DNA of 64,000 bases from contig NC_061067.1 of the NCBI RefSeq assembly GCF_021917145.1, positions 2,477,631 to 2,541,630 on the forward strand, written 5' to 3'. A program made the position numbers and the translations under genes. This document shows, in pieces, positions 63,957 to 64,000 of the stretch (the stretch's first letter is position 1; each line of letters starts with the position of its first letter). The notes under the pieces were generated by a model. It saw only the letters and a program-made list of their open reading frames with translations, did not search any database and was not told the DNA's origin. The DNA comes from Hypomesus transpacificus (taxonomy: Eukaryota; Chordata; Actinopteri; Osmeriformes; Osmeridae).

Positions 63957-64000
63957 GGTCCTCAGGGAGAGGAAGTCACATCACACTTGGTCACCAAAAC

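Overview
The window is genomic DNA from a ray-finned fish. It has intron-rich vertebrate genes with GT-AG introns, very abundant (CA)n, (CT)n and (GA)n microsatellites, several dispersed repeat families typical of teleosts, and one 100-N assembly gap. I cannot name the species from sequence alone.

Layout, left to right. A B7-family immunoglobulin gene resembling HHLA2 lies on the minus strand (4800 to 1233). Then come four genes on the plus strand. They are the GABA-A rho-3 subunit gene gabrr3 (7296-14564), the La-related protein gene larp4b (16209-25343), the two ends of dip2c (28191-33016, with the middle lost in the N gap), and the VIP/PACAP receptor gene vipr2 (36990-48886). The right-hand 12 kb carries three small four-exon CC-type chemokine genes on the minus strand (56117-52745, 59137-58310 and 63787-62667). 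The first five genes were rebuilt exon by exon with matching intron phases. Their lengths are close to the human proteins (421, 475, 592 and 439 aa; dip2c incomplete). larp4b next to dip2c is the same neighbour pair as LARP4B-DIP2C in human, which supports the calls.

The most striking feature is a single 2,982-nt exon (17110-20091) inside larp4b intron 2. It begins with a dual-acylation signal (Met-Gly-Cys-Cys) plus an acidic di-leucine motif. It ends in the same phase as the canonical first coding exon, directly before the PABP-binding exon. This predicts a 1,557-aa, membrane-anchored LARP4B form beside the normal cytosolic 592-aa form. The third chemokine has lost cysteines 1 and 3 together but keeps 2 and 4, the arrangement known from XCL1, and carries new cysteines. 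The second chemokine has a 62-residue Ser/Thr/Pro-rich tail. In vipr2 a 5' splice site lies inside a 30-bp minisatellite that repeats it about seven times, with an in-frame stop in the second copy.

Repeats are woven into gene structure here. Several 3' splice sites use microsatellites or minisatellites as their pyrimidine tract. A 37-bp block containing the start of a chemokine exon also occurs in a vipr2 intron. Functionally the window combines neuronal receptors (gabrr3, vipr2), mRNA and lipid regulators (larp4b, dip2c) and immune ligands (the HHLA2-like gene and the chemokines). They look like unrelated neighbours rather than one pathway.
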